Shown here: piece by piece, positions 17,780 to 26,558 of the stretch
Numbering within the stretch: the first letter of the stretch is position 1
How the letters are laid out: each line of letters begins with the position of its first letter
Source: Pseudomonas viridiflava
GTDB taxonomy: Bacteria; Pseudomonadota; Gammaproteobacteria; Pseudomonadales; Pseudomonadaceae
Assembly (NCBI RefSeq): GCF_900601905.1
Contig: NZ_UWFA01000416.1
Coordinates: forward strand, 62,001 to 126,000
Direction: 5' to 3'
Length of the DNA stretch: 64,000 nt
Notes under the pieces: generated by a model
What the model was told of the DNA's origin: nothing
Databases searched by the model: none
The model's input: only the letters and a program-made list of their open reading frames with translations
Translations under genes and position numbers: made by a program

Positions 17780-19146
17780 CCGATCTGTCTTCGGTAAATC
17801 GAGGTGTATCCGCGACGGCGCTGAGCACCCTGACCCAACTGTCCCATCAGGCACGGCACGCGGTTGACAGCGTGGAGCTGGGATTTCTGGCGGTCAATGA
17901 AAGCCATGCCCTGGCGCCGTATCGCCAGGGCGCGTTGTGGCTGGAGGAGGGCGGTGTGCAAGCGCTGTCCGGGGTGGTGCAACTGGAAGCCAATGCGCCC
18001 TACGTGCAGTGGCTGACGCAGGTGTGCCGCACCCTGCACGGCCAGCAGCGGCCGAGTGGTAGCGTGACTGCACAGGATCTGCCGCCGCAACTGGCCACCC
18101 AGTGGAGCGAATGGCTGCCGGCCTATCTGCTGTGGTTACCGATGAAGATTCAGGGTCGGCCTGGAACCGCCATGGCCGGGGCCTTGCTGCTGGTTCGCGA
18201 TACACCCTGGCCTGATCATGAAATCGCCTTGCTTGATGAGTGGCGCGATGTCTTGCAGCATTGCTACACCTTGCGTCTGCATGCCGAGCCGTTGACCTGG
18301 CGGCGTCGCCTGGCGCGCGTGCCCGGCCAGTTGCGACGCAGACCGGGACGCCTGGTCATTGGCCTGGCGATGCTGGGTGCGCTGCTCTGCCTGCCGGTGG
18401 AACTGACCGTGCTGGCTCCCGGCGAATTGGTGCCTGCCCATCCGGCCATGATCCGGGCGCCGCTGGACGGCGTGCTGGGCAGCTTTGCCGTGGAGCCCAA
18501 TCAGCAGGTCAAGGCCGGGCAGGCGCTGTTCAGCTTCGATGACGCGCCTTTGCAAAGCAAACTCGATGTGGCCCGCCAGGCGCTGACCACTGCCGAAGCC
18601 GAGTACCGGCAGATGGCGCAGATGGCGGTCTACGACAACAAGTCCAAGGCGCAGCTGGCAATCATTGCCGGGCGCATCGAAGAGCGCCGCGCCGAAGCCG
18701 ATTACCTGCAAGGTCAGTTGCAGCGTTCCCGCGTGGTTTCGCCCCAGGATGGCATTGCGCTGTTTGATGACCCCAGCGAGTGGATCGGCAAGCCGGTAAC
18801 CACGGGCGAACGGATCATGCGCATCGCCATGCCCGAGGACGTGGAAATCCAGGCTTGGCTGGCAGTGGGCGATGCCATTCCGTTGGAGGAGGGCGCCGCC
18901 GTGCGGCTGTACCTCAATGCCAATCCGTTTTCCCCGGTGGCGGCGCGTTTGCGTTACATCGCCCATGACGCCGAGCAGCAGCCCGATGGCAGCTACGCCT
19001 ACCGGATGCGCGCCAGCCTTGAGACCACTACCGATCAGCGGGTCGGCCTCAAGGGCACGGTCAAGCTCAGTGGCGAACAGGTCTCCCTGGCGTACTGGAT
19101 CTTGCGTCGGCCGCTGGCGGCGGTACGGCAGATGATCGGTCACTGA
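17776..19146 (+). CDS. HlyD-family adaptor with an N-terminal soluble domain
   Basis: The start is the ATG at 17776, overlapping the exoprotein stop by four bases. The first about 180 residues form a soluble, possibly GAF-like cytoplasmic domain (LGFLAVNESHALAPYRQGAL). A single membrane segment follows (LVIGLAMLGALLCLPVELTVL, about residues 197-217). The periplasmic part begins with a lipoyl half (APLDGVLGSFAVEPNQQVKAGQ), a helical hairpin and a second half with a beta barrel. A fused cytosolic domain is unusual for a type I secretion adaptor and suggests it senses or recruits something inside the cell. It is 456 residues and is followed after one base by the M50 protein gene. Confidence 0.82.
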   Translation: MTDLSSVNRGVSATALSTLTQLSHQARHAVDSVELGFLAVNESHALAPYRQGALWLEEGGVQALSGVVQLEANAPYVQWLTQVCRTLHGQQRPSGSVTAQDLPPQLATQWSEWLPAYLLWLPMKIQGRPGTAMAGALLLVRDTPWPDHEIALLDEWRDVLQHCYTLRLHAEPLTWRRRLARVPGQLRRRPGRLVIGLAMLGALLCLPVELTVLAPGELVPAHPAMIRAPLDGVLGSFAVEPNQQVKAGQALFSFDDAPLQSKLDVARQALTTAEAEYRQMAQMAVYDNKSKAQLAIIAGRIEERRAEADYLQGQLQRSRVVSPQDGIALFDDPSEWIGKPVTTGERIMRIAMPEDVEIQAWLAVGDAIPLEEGAAVRLYLNANPFSPVAARLRYIAHDAEQQPDGSYAYRMRASLETTTDQRVGLKGTVKLSGEQVSLAYWILRRPLAAVRQMIGH

Positions 19147-19147
19147 T

Positions 19148-21307
19148 ATGGACAGTGTGGTGCCTCAGGTAGCCCCGACCCTCATGCTCCAGCCTGCGCC
19201 GCTGGAGGCTCTGCCGCCGCTGCGCGAAGAGTTGGAGTTGTTTCCCGGCCCGGCCCTGAGCGACGGGCAACCCAGCTGGACCCTGCATGATCCGGTGCGC
19301 AACGCGTTTTTCCGGATCGACTGGCTGAGCTTTGAAATCATCAGCCGCTGGCAACTGGTGCGGCCCGCCGCCATCGCCGAAGACATCCCGCGCCATACCA
19401 CCCTGCATCCCGAAGTCGAGGATGTGCTGGCCATGGTCAGATTCCTGCTTGAGAACCAGCTGCTGCGCAACCCGCCCGACAGCGCGCGGCTGATGGCTGA
19501 AAGCGTGCGTCGCCGACGCGGCACCTGGCTCAACAATCTGCTGCACAACTACCTCTTTTTCCGGGTGCCACTGGTTCGCCCCGATGGCTGGCTGCAACGC
19601 CGTGTCGGTTTGGTAGCGCCGTTGTATAGCCAAGGGTTTGCCTGGCTGACCCTGCTGGTATTAGTGATTGGGCTGGTGCTGGTGGAACGTGACTGGACCC
19701 GGTTTACTTCGACCCTGATGGACACCTTTTCCTGGCAGGGGGCGCTCGGTTATGGCGTGGCGCTGGTTGCGATCAAGACCCTGCATGAACTGGGGCATGC
19801 CTTCACTGCCAAGCGGTTCGGATGTCGGGTGCCGACCATGGGCGTCGCGTTTCTGGTGATGTTCCCCATGGCCTACACCGACACCAATGAAGTGTGGAAA
19901 CTGAACCAGCGCCAGCAACGGTTCAAGGTCGCCGCCGCCGGGGTATTGACCGAACTGGTGGTGGCCGTCTGGGCGACCCTGGCCTGGGTGCTGCTGCCTG
20001 AAGGCTTGCCCAAGTCGATCGCCTTCATGCTGGCGACCACCACCTGGATTGCCACGCTGGCCATCAACAGCAGTCCGTTCATGCGCTTTGACGGCTACTT
20101 CCTGCTCTCGGACTGGCTGGACATGCCCAACCTGCACGCCCGTTCCTTTGCCCTGGCCCGCTGGGACATGCGCGAGCGCCTGTTCGGGCTGGGCCTTGAG
20201 CCGCCGGAGTATTTTTCGCGAAAAATGACGGTGGGCCTGATCCTGTTTGCCTACGCCACCTGGATCTATCGGCTGGTGTTGTTTCTGGGGATTGCCGCAC
20301 TGGTCTATCACTTCTTCATCAAGGCGGTCGGCATCCTGCTGTTCGTCGTGGAAATCGGCTGGTTCGTACTGATGCCTTTGTACAAGGAAATGAAAGACTG
20401 GCCACAACTGCTGGCCGGGCAACGCAGCCGCGCGCGTCTATGGCGCCCGGCGCTGATCCTGTTGAGCCTGATGTTGCTGCTGGTCTTGCCCTGGCCGACT
20501 CGGGTTGGTGCCTCCGGCATATTGCGCCCAACCCAGAGCTACCCGGTGTATGCCCCCGCCGGGGCGCAGATTGCGCGCCTGCCCTGGGCCAACGGCGAGC
20601 CGGTCAAGGCCGGGGAAATTCTGCTGGAAATGGCCTCGCCCGACCTGCAACTGCGCTGGCGGCGGGCGCAGGTCAGGCTCGATAGCGTGCGCCATCAGGC
20701 CGAGAACACCGGCATTGACGCCGAGCAACGGCAGAACATGCAGGTGCTGCAACAACAGGAAATAGCCGCCCGCGCCGACTTGGCCAGCGTCCAGGCAGAG
20801 CTGGCGTTCTATGCACCCCGCGCACCGTTCAGCGGTGTGCTGCAAAACATCGAGCCGGGCCTCAAGCCCGGCGTGTGGGTCAGTAATCATGAGCGGCTGG
20901 CGACTCTGGTCGATCCCGCTGACTGGCGAGTGGAAACCTATCTGGATGAAGACGACGTGCGGCGCATCAAGGTCGGTGACGAAGCCCGTTTCTACGCCGA
21001 CGGCGACAGCAGCCTGAACATGCCCTTGCAGGTGGTCGCCATCGAGCAGGACGCCACCCGACAACTGACCAACGGCGTGTTGTCCAGCGCAGCGGGCGGC
21101 TCGGTGCTGACCCGAGACAAGCGCGGCAAGCTGATACCCGAGCGTGCGGTGTATCGCGTCAGCCTGCATAGCGATCAGCCCCCCCCGCAGTGCGCGCAAC
21201 AACAAAGCTGGCGCGGCCATGTCCAGATCAACGGCCAGTGGCAATCACCGGCCCAGGGGTTTGTACGCTCGGCGCTTGTTGTGGTCTGGAGGGAAATGGG
21301 CTTTTAG
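19148..21307 (+). CDS. Site-2-protease-like (M50) membrane protein fused to a lipoyl/HlyD domain
   Basis: This 719-residue protein has three parts. Residues about 35-115 look like a PqqD-type winged-helix peptide-binding domain. A polytopic M50 region (about 150-435) follows, with the zinc motif HELGH (about residue 213-217) and the second motif NSSPFMRFDGYF (about 308-319). The C-terminal HlyD-like part includes a lipoyl fold (about 460-500 and 555-590). It would lie in the inner membrane with an adaptor-like arm in the periplasm. Both metal motifs look intact, so proteolysis is possible. No ABC transporter exists in the operon, so this protein takes its place; whether it cleaves, anchors or passes on the exoprotein is unknown. 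Confidence 0.82.
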   Translation: MDSVVPQVAPTLMLQPAPLEALPPLREELELFPGPALSDGQPSWTLHDPVRNAFFRIDWLSFEIISRWQLVRPAAIAEDIPRHTTLHPEVEDVLAMVRFLLENQLLRNPPDSARLMAESVRRRRGTWLNNLLHNYLFFRVPLVRPDGWLQRRVGLVAPLYSQGFAWLTLLVLVIGLVLVERDWTRFTSTLMDTFSWQGALGYGVALVAIKTLHELGHAFTAKRFGCRVPTMGVAFLVMFPMAYTDTNEVWKLNQRQQRFKVAAAGVLTELVVAVWATLAWVLLPEGLPKSIAFMLATTTWIATLAINSSPFMRFDGYFLLSDWLDMPNLHARSFALARWDMRERLFGLGLEPPEYFSRKMTVGLILFAYATWIYRLVLFLGIAALVYHFFIKAVGILLFVVEIGWFVLMPLYKEMKDWPQLLAGQRSRARLWRPALILLSLMLLLVLPWPTRVGASGILRPTQSYPVYAPAGAQIARLPWANGEPVKAGEILLEMASPDLQLRWRRAQVRLDSVRHQAENTGIDAEQRQNMQVLQQQEIAARADLASVQAELAFYAPRAPFSGVLQNIEPGLKPGVWVSNHERLATLVDPADWRVETYLDEDDVRRIKVGDEARFYADGDSSLNMPLQVVAIEQDATRQLTNGVLSSAAGGSVLTRDKRGKLIPERAVYRVSLHSDQPPPQCAQQQSWRGHVQINGQWQSPAQGFVRSALVVVWREMGF

Positions 21308-22024
21308 CTGTGCCTCGTGACATGCAGCGTTGCGCTGCGCTGCTTGAAGGACTGCCAACATTCACCCAAACCGTCAGCGATGCTGCTACCACGAGGCGCC
21401 GAGCATCGTAGACATAGCTTAGTTTTGCAACGCTTATTGATTGGTGCCTGCGTACAGGAAAAGTTAAGTTGGCTAGTCAGTCTCAGAAACACCTATTCCA
21501 AGACATTCCCACAAACCCGATATAGAAATGTAGTGGGTGCGATTCGGCTCACAACGTTCAACACAGGCGTCTAGTAGATGGTTTGTTAGTGCATGCAAAT
21601 CCAAAAGGTAAAGGCTATGACGTCTGCTCAAAAAGAATGGAGGCCGTTGCCCGATTGCTCGAAAGGAATGGGGATTAACCTGGCGTCTAAATTCTTTTAA
21701 ATGAGCTTTAAACAATGGACGGACCAGCCTCGGATGAACGCTTTTGGCCGAAAGTCATCTGTCACGAAAGGCAGCTACCGACCGATTCTGTTGAAAACAG
21801 TCGATCATGGTTTCCACAGCAGAAAAGTACGCGTCCGAGATTGAAATCTTTACTTTTGGCAGAGGTTCCCAGATGCAAATTTCACGCAGCAGCGTGAAAA
21901 AATGGCGTTCTCACTAGGCAATGGCCAAGCAGTTTTGGATAACCGACTTTTTCAAGGGAATCGGCCGACTGAGACCAGTCTTGGTAAAGGCCGTCCTAAT
22001 GCGTCCTAAAATGAAGGCTATGAC
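21308..22024. other. Intergenic stretch at the left edge of the decayed island
   Basis: I find no intact gene in these 717 bases. Around 21760-21910 the sequence (CCGACCGATTCTGTTGAAAA and a CACGC-AGCA-GCGTG hairpin near the 3' side) resembles DNA I associate with the ends of Pseudomonas insertion sequences. It may be the flank of a lost IS. No tRNA or obvious att site was seen. Confidence 0.35.
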
Positions 22025-22650
22025 ATGAACGCATCAAGCATCTCTCCGCACCAAGCTTGGAATAAAGGCAAATTGGTTGGGCAAAAATCCCCGCTCCGCT
22101 TGCGTGACCTCTAGTGCATCAGAATCAGGCTTGTGTTTGCGCAAAATGTGAGGGATTTAGCCCTTTTCGATTTAGCAATCTACAGCAAGCTTCGTGCATG
22201 CGATCTGACGAAGCAGAGTGTTCGTGATGTCGCGCATGGAAATCACCTTGCAGCTAGGGCAATGGTGATGCATCAGAAGACAAAACCGCCCGTCCAATTC
22301 GAGATCACTGTGCAGACGCGACTCGGTGTGGACAACGGGGTACAACAGGCTCGACTCTGAAATGGGGACTTGTTGTTTCCAAGTCGGCTGAAAACTTCCG
22401 AGCACCTATCCACGCGCCAATACTCACGCATAGTGAAAGCTTGGGAAACCTGCATCGGCCTCGACCCCGTGCCATATGGCACACATACGATGCGTCGGAC
22501 AAAGCCCTCACTAATCTATCGAAGAACGAAAAACATCAGAGCAGTGTAGTGCAGTTACTGCTCGGTCATACCAAGCTAGAAAGCACTGTCAGATATCTTG
22601 GCATCGAACTGGACGACGCGCTTGAGATGGCTGAGCAGACTGAAGTGTGA
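22025..22650 (+). pseudogene. Small tyrosine recombinase (integrase), inactivated
   Basis: Reading from the ATG at 22025 gives MNASSISPHQAWNKGKLVGQ, RDLALFDLAIYSKLRACDL, then LFPSRLKTSEHLS, THTMRRTKPSLIYRRTKN (catalytic HxxR-type region) and LLGHTKLESTVRYLGIELDD with the C-terminal Tyr. This is the ~205-residue integrase common in Pseudomonas. It carries a TAG at 22112-22114, where Trp is expected, and a TGA at 22358-22360. An about 5-base insertion near 22545-22550 (GTGTAGTG instead of GTG) also shifts the frame. All three lesions make it a pseudogene. It marks a former mobile element. Confidence 0.85.
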
Positions 22651-22756
22651 GCGGGCACCGGCGACGGGGACTCATCCAGTCGCCTTCTGCCAGAGTGGAT
22701 AATGTTAAATTTCGAATCACCATCTACGGCTGGCTGTAATGGTCAGCTTCTGAGGC

Positions 22757-23074
22757 CTACCCGTCGTTTCCTGAATCACCAAAAAAGTCATCTCTGACGA
22801 CTAAGCCAAAATCATTAGTGGAAGCCGTTTGGTCGGTTTCGTCCAATACATCCTGTATTCGCCTTTCTTGCTTGAAGTAAGCTATCGTGCCGAAAAAGCA
22901 TCCCTCGCATAAGTGAAATTCATAGCGCTCGCCGTCATGGTTGGTGCCAAACCCCCATTTTGCTTTTAGAGTGGCGAACTGAAGCCCGCCGACGTCCACA
23001 CGGGTCGAGCGTCTACAAATGTCACACTTTACGTCGGTCACGACCTCGGTCTCGACTCGTCCAGTGATTTTCAT
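22757..23074 (-). CDS. Hypothetical zinc-ribbon-like protein
   Basis: The start is taken at the ATG at 23074 (MKITGRVETEVVTDVKCDIC) because a GGGG element lies just upstream; this gives 105 residues. Two cysteine pairs, CDIC and CEGC, about 45 residues apart could bind one zinc. The pattern of treble-clef or zinc-ribbon knuckles suggests a small regulatory or recognition protein. It is acidic at its C-terminus. I cannot name the family. It lies inside the decayed island and has no operon partner. Confidence 0.55.
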   Translation of the reverse strand: MKITGRVETEVVTDVKCDICRRSTRVDVGGLQFATLKAKWGFGTNHDGERYEFHLCEGCFFGTIAYFKQERRIQDVLDETDQTASTNDFGLVVRDDFFGDSGNDG

Positions 23075-23231
23075 CGATGCCCCACTCTTAATATTACTCG
23101 ATGGCCAGCATACACTCGCCAGGCACATCTGCGCCGTGCGGCGTCGTCTTCGGGGTGCTCAAATCTCCCATAGGTCCACAGCGGTCGTTCGTAAGGCAGC
23201 TTGGGCAACCGCTCTGCTATACGACCGCCCT

Positions 23232-23456
23232 TCAAAAGGGTCCCGATTCGGGCAACAATACACGATCTATGCACGTAGCTAGCTGATACATCGCACCGGC
23301 GGCATAGGGTTTAGTTTTAATTTGGGCTTGCTCATCCAGCAACTCTTCGGCGGCCAAATGCCCCAGGAGGTCGAGGTCAATACCCATGGGTGTCGGAGTA
23401 CTCAGCACTGGAAGTAGTGCTTCTCTCATCTCGTCTAGGCGATTCGAGCATCTCAT
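23232..23456 (-). CDS. Small hypothetical protein
   Basis: Starting at the ATG at 23456 gives 74 residues (MRCSNRLDEMREALLPVLST...). The composition is normal for a soluble helical protein, with DLDLLGHLAAEELLDEQAQI suggesting one long helix. No good ribosome-binding site is visible, and an upstream in-frame start at 23525 is possible. I do not recognise the family. Its reality is uncertain. Confidence 0.35.
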   Translation of the reverse strand: MRCSNRLDEMREALLPVLSTPTPMGIDLDLLGHLAAEELLDEQAQIKTKPYAAGAMYQLATCIDRVLLPESGPF

Positions 23457-23729
23457 GACCAAACGCGAATATCCGACTACCGTAAAAGTCGAGTATTTAG
23501 ATACGGGGAGGGAGAGAGCAAGCACTCAACCTAACCCTTAACAAGCCACAGATAAGCATGCTCGAACCTGCTGCAAGTAGCTCTCCCGGATGGTTGGCCA
23601 TCACGGAGCGAACCGCCATGGATATCAAAATATGGGTAAGCAAAGCACCCAATTTAACAGACACGCGGCAAGCAGAGGCCAGAGTGATAGGCTACCATCA
23701 TAAAAATTGCCCAGTGGATAGGTGATGAG

Positions 23730-23903
23730 ATGAAAAAGCTGACCGGTGAAAGTGTCTTGTTGAACGGGAGTGAGATCAATAATCCGGTGAAACCGTGCAT
23801 TCCCGTACTTATCCTTGCCATTGACGCAACTACCAAGGCGGTCGTCGGCTTCACTGTGACATACCTAGAAAGCCGCGATCAGGTTGGCGCCGGTGCAAAT
23901 TAA
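23730..23903 (+). pseudogene. Fragment of a DDE-type transposase catalytic domain
   Basis: The 57-residue open frame contains KPCIPVLILAIDATTKAVVG followed by FTVTYLES. This matches the first Asp strand of the rve/TnsB-MuA integrase core (P.L...IDxxTxxVVGF), where the D in AIDATTK would be the first catalytic residue. Upstream and downstream domains are gone. It is a fossil of a TnsB- or Mu-like transposase rather than a working gene. Confidence 0.45.
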
Positions 23904-24305
23904 ACTTAGAGGAAATCTGGGAGTGGTTTGACCTAGCCGAGACCTAAAGCTGGTCGTACGGAACCCCGTAGCAGAAGGGGCATCACGTCTCTGCAGCAGC
24001 CCCTAACATCACTGAGAGGCATCACGAATTGCGACCCAGACGGCATCTGAATGGAAGTGGCTGACGAAACACCACTCGTCCCTCATGAATCTATTTGCCG
24101 TCAGTGGGTAAAATACCCCTCCACTGCACCTTGGCAGATGGCGATGTCCTTCGTCACTGATGGGTAGCGGACACCCACCTCACTACTCAATAAGTGATTC
24201 TCAGTCTCGTGAATCGAGTCATAGTGGTAGCTACTCGATTGGGTGGGTAGAAATAGCGGCCAGAGCTCATAGCTTGGTTTGTTACCTTTTTGCGTGGAGG
24301 CTGAA

Positions 24306-24539
24306 ATGACGATGCCATTTGAAAGAACCAGGTCGGTCGCCCAAGCTCATGAGTTTTTAGAGGAGCTTGTACGGGACCCAGAGGTACCTGAGCGGGTCAG
24401 AAAAAGAGCAGAATTCGTGTTACGCCACTTCCCAGCTAAGCGCGATGTACTGCAGGCTGGGAGGATTGAAGAGCAAGCTGAAAAATTAGGGATAGGTGTA
24501 CTTGGTCCCGTTTTTTGCTCCTCCACAGAAGACTGGTAG
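24306..24539 (+). CDS. BPSL0761-family protein
   Basis: The 77-residue product starts MTMPFERTRSVAQAHEFLEE, continues RVRKRAEFVLRHFPAKRDV and ends PVFCSSTEDW. This matches the BPSL0761 family of small cytoplasmic proteins of unknown function found in Proteobacteria, often on accessory islands. The ATG at 24306 is chosen because GGAGG lies eight bases upstream. It sits alone; the 400 bases before it show no other gene. Confidence 0.7.
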   Translation: MTMPFERTRSVAQAHEFLEELVRDPEVPERVRKRAEFVLRHFPAKRDVLQAGRIEEQAEKLGIGVLGPVFCSSTEDW

Positions 24540-24606
24540 CCGTCCATATTTCGGATTGGCAGCATGTGCGCGGCGCTAGCCTTCAGGATTGGTCATTTCT
24601 TAGGGT

Positions 24607-24972
24607 TCAGTGCGGTATGGAGAAAAGCACAAAACTGGCGATTTGACCTGGCTGAACAACATGAACGGTTAGTCTGGTGAATATGCATGCTGAAGATGGC
24701 GTAAAGTTGGCAGGATAGAGTTCGACCAAATGCTGCTGGCGCCAATACTGCTTACCATTCTTGGTGTCTAGATCAGTTAATTTGTGGCGTATCAATTGCC
24801 ATTTCCTGCAGCAAGCGATTCCTTCATGATGCCGTTGAAATAGGCTGAATCCGATTCGTCTGAGTGTCGCTAGTCCCCGGGTTAATGATTGATTTCTACG
24901 ACCAGCAGGCCGAAGAGCTGCTTCCTTCAGCGTCTTTGAACTCATTTTTTGGAATATAGGGATGTATAGCAA
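24607..24972 (-). CDS. Doubtful hypothetical protein
   Basis: This open frame of up to 121 residues has a basic N-terminal half and a hydrophobic tail (TRLTVHVVQPGQIASFVLF). The far start would be a TTG with a Shine-Dalgarno too close to use; the ATG at 24945 has none. No family resemblance is seen. It may be non-coding. Confidence 0.25.
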   Translation of the reverse strand: MLYIPIFQKMSSKTLKEAALRPAGRRNQSLTRGLATLRRIGFSLFQRHHEGIACCRKWQLIRHKLTDLDTKNGKQYWRQQHLVELYPANFTPSSACIFTRLTVHVVQPGQIASFVLFSIPH

Positions 24973-25072
24973 ACTTCCCTATATCCAAGTATACAAAGGT
25001 ATAAATCACTATTCTTCGAGTGATCAAGCTCTGTCCGGGTGCGCTACTATTATTGTTTCACGCGCGGGGAAG

Positions 25073-25402
25073 TCATGTGTCTAAGGCGTGGGCTAAGCCA
25101 CCTTCATTCATTGGATCTACAACGAACCCCGGCACAGATCCAAGCTCCTCATTTACGCGGCGCAACAGCTCAGCCCTCGAAAGCCCTTCTTTGCATGAGT
25201 AGCATGCTGTGACAAAGGTAATTGGATGGACCTCAAGGACCGAGCAGAGCTGTTCGAGCTTTTCCAGCGTGGGAATCGTCCGACCTCGCTCAAGCAAGCT
25301 GACATTTGTTCGGCTACTGATCTCAGAGAAATCTTCCTGAGTGAGTGCCCGAAGGGCACGTAAGCTTCTAAGTGTGGCTGCGAACGCAGATCTCAGTTCC
25401 AT
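25073..25402 (-). CDS. XRE-family transcriptional regulator
   Basis: This is a 109-residue protein with an N-terminal helix-turn-helix of the Cro/C1 type (LRALRALTQEDFSEISSRTN...SLLERGRTIPTLEKLEQLCS, about residues 15-60) and a C-terminal extension of about 45 residues with two cysteines (CYSCKE) that could be a ligand or dimerisation part. The ATG at 25402 is in the usual place for this family. It is divergent from the small gene at 25492 with 89 bases between them, so it may control that gene. Confidence 0.8.
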   Translation of the reverse strand: MELRSAFAATLRSLRALRALTQEDFSEISSRTNVSLLERGRTIPTLEKLEQLCSVLEVHPITFVTACYSCKEGLSRAELLRRVNEELGSVPGFVVDPMNEGGLAHALDT

Positions 25403-25491
25403 TTGTGCTCTCACAAAAGGAACGATAAAGCAGTATTGAACAATATATGACTACAACATATATTGTTCATGACGCCAAAGGAGGATCAAAA

Positions 25492-25773
25492 ATGCACAGT
25501 GAGAAGCCATTTTTCACCGATGAGCGGCGTATCCCCAACCTTTTGAACAGCGGGGGTGCATGGTGTCCAGTACTCCTGCCTTGGTTTTATGTAAGCGTCC
25601 AGATATGGAGGAATGATCATTTTAGGTATGAGGCTTTGATTATCCCTACCGCTGAAGGACTTAAGCGGCTGCTCGACCAGCAAAATGCGTTCCTGAAAGT
25701 CGATGCGGTCGACTACGTGACTCCTGGGGACATGAATGAATCAGGACAATGGAAAATGGAGCTGCTGCTGTAA
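25492..25773 (+). CDS. Small hypothetical protein
   Basis: The start at 25492 has an excellent AAAGGAGG ribosome-binding site and gives 93 residues beginning MHSEKPFFTDERRIPNLLNS. The sequence has a beta-rich middle (WFYVSVQIWRNDHFRYEALI). No family is recognised. It is divergent from the XRE regulator gene and is likely a target of it. There are no membrane segments or cysteine motifs. Confidence 0.6.
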   Translation: MHSEKPFFTDERRIPNLLNSGGAWCPVLLPWFYVSVQIWRNDHFRYEALIIPTAEGLKRLLDQQNAFLKVDAVDYVTPGDMNESGQWKMELLL

Positions 25774-26001
25774 ATGACTGACCTAGTCAACGCTTTTGGA
25801 TGGTCTATACCCCGCTGTAAGGTTGAGGGAGGGCGAGTTTACCGAGGCTTGGCTCTCGAACATGAGGACGAGTGGGGTGTAGAGCGAGCAGTCTATTCTC
25901 GACTTTAGAGTCGATTCATCGTCCATTGCAAACGAGTGGCAGTCATCCTTTAAGGTCCACTGGCTCAGGTTAATAGCTTTATAAAGCTTGTCGAGATACC
26001 A

Positions 26002-26453
26002 ATGATTTTGTTCTTGGACTTTGACGGGGTGCTTCATCCGGATGAGGTTTACCTGACGCGAGACGGCCCGCAGTTACGGGGTTCCGGTGATCTACTCATG
26101 TGGGCTCCAATTCTGGAAGCAGAGCTAGATTAGCATCCCACGCCTCAGCTAGTGTTGAGCACCGGTTGGGTAAGGATGTTAGGTTTCTCGCAGGCCAAGA
26201 AGCGTCTTCCCCGATCGTTGCAAGCTCGGGTGATTGGGTCTACGTGGCGCAGTTCTATGGAAAGAACCTGGGCAGATCAAGTCTGGTGGGATAAACGAGT
26301 CGTCATAGCCAAATTTAGCGTTACGCTTCAAGGGGGCGGCTCAAAAGGTGGTTGGCTTTGGATGACGACGACGGCGTAAGCTGGGCGGCAAGTGATCGCG
26401 AAAGGCTAATTCTGGTCGATTGTGCTTCTGGTATATCAACTCAGGAAGGATGA
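26002..26453 (+). pseudogene. HAD-domain protein, inactivated
   Basis: Translation from 26002 gives MILFLDFDGVLHPDEVYLT, the DxDGV motif I of haloacid-dehalogenase-like proteins, and later QLVLSTGWVRMLGFSQAKKR (motif II region with the conserved Ser/Thr). After a frame change it gives LDDDDGVSWAASD (motif III acidic run). A TAG at 26131-26133 interrupts the frame, and a shift of about one or two bases near 26360 is needed to reach the acidic motif. It is a decayed copy of the small HAD proteins common on Pseudomonas islands. Confidence 0.75.
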
Positions 26454-26558
26454 CAGAGTTAAGGCAGAAACCATCCAGCCTCGGACGTTGAATGCTGAGG
26501 CGCTTCCCAGATGAGTAGACGATACAGCCTCGACCTCCTGAAACGTCGGCGGCAAAAC

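Noticed and set aside
23074..23240. A tRNA gene or att site in the gap between small genes
   Set aside because: No cloverleaf with a TTCGAATC-type arm and CCA could be drawn.
25783..26037. An 84-codon frame on the minus strand
   Set aside because: Most of it lies outside any recognisable family, and its upstream end covers the start of the HAD pseudogene on the other strand, whose motifs are clear.
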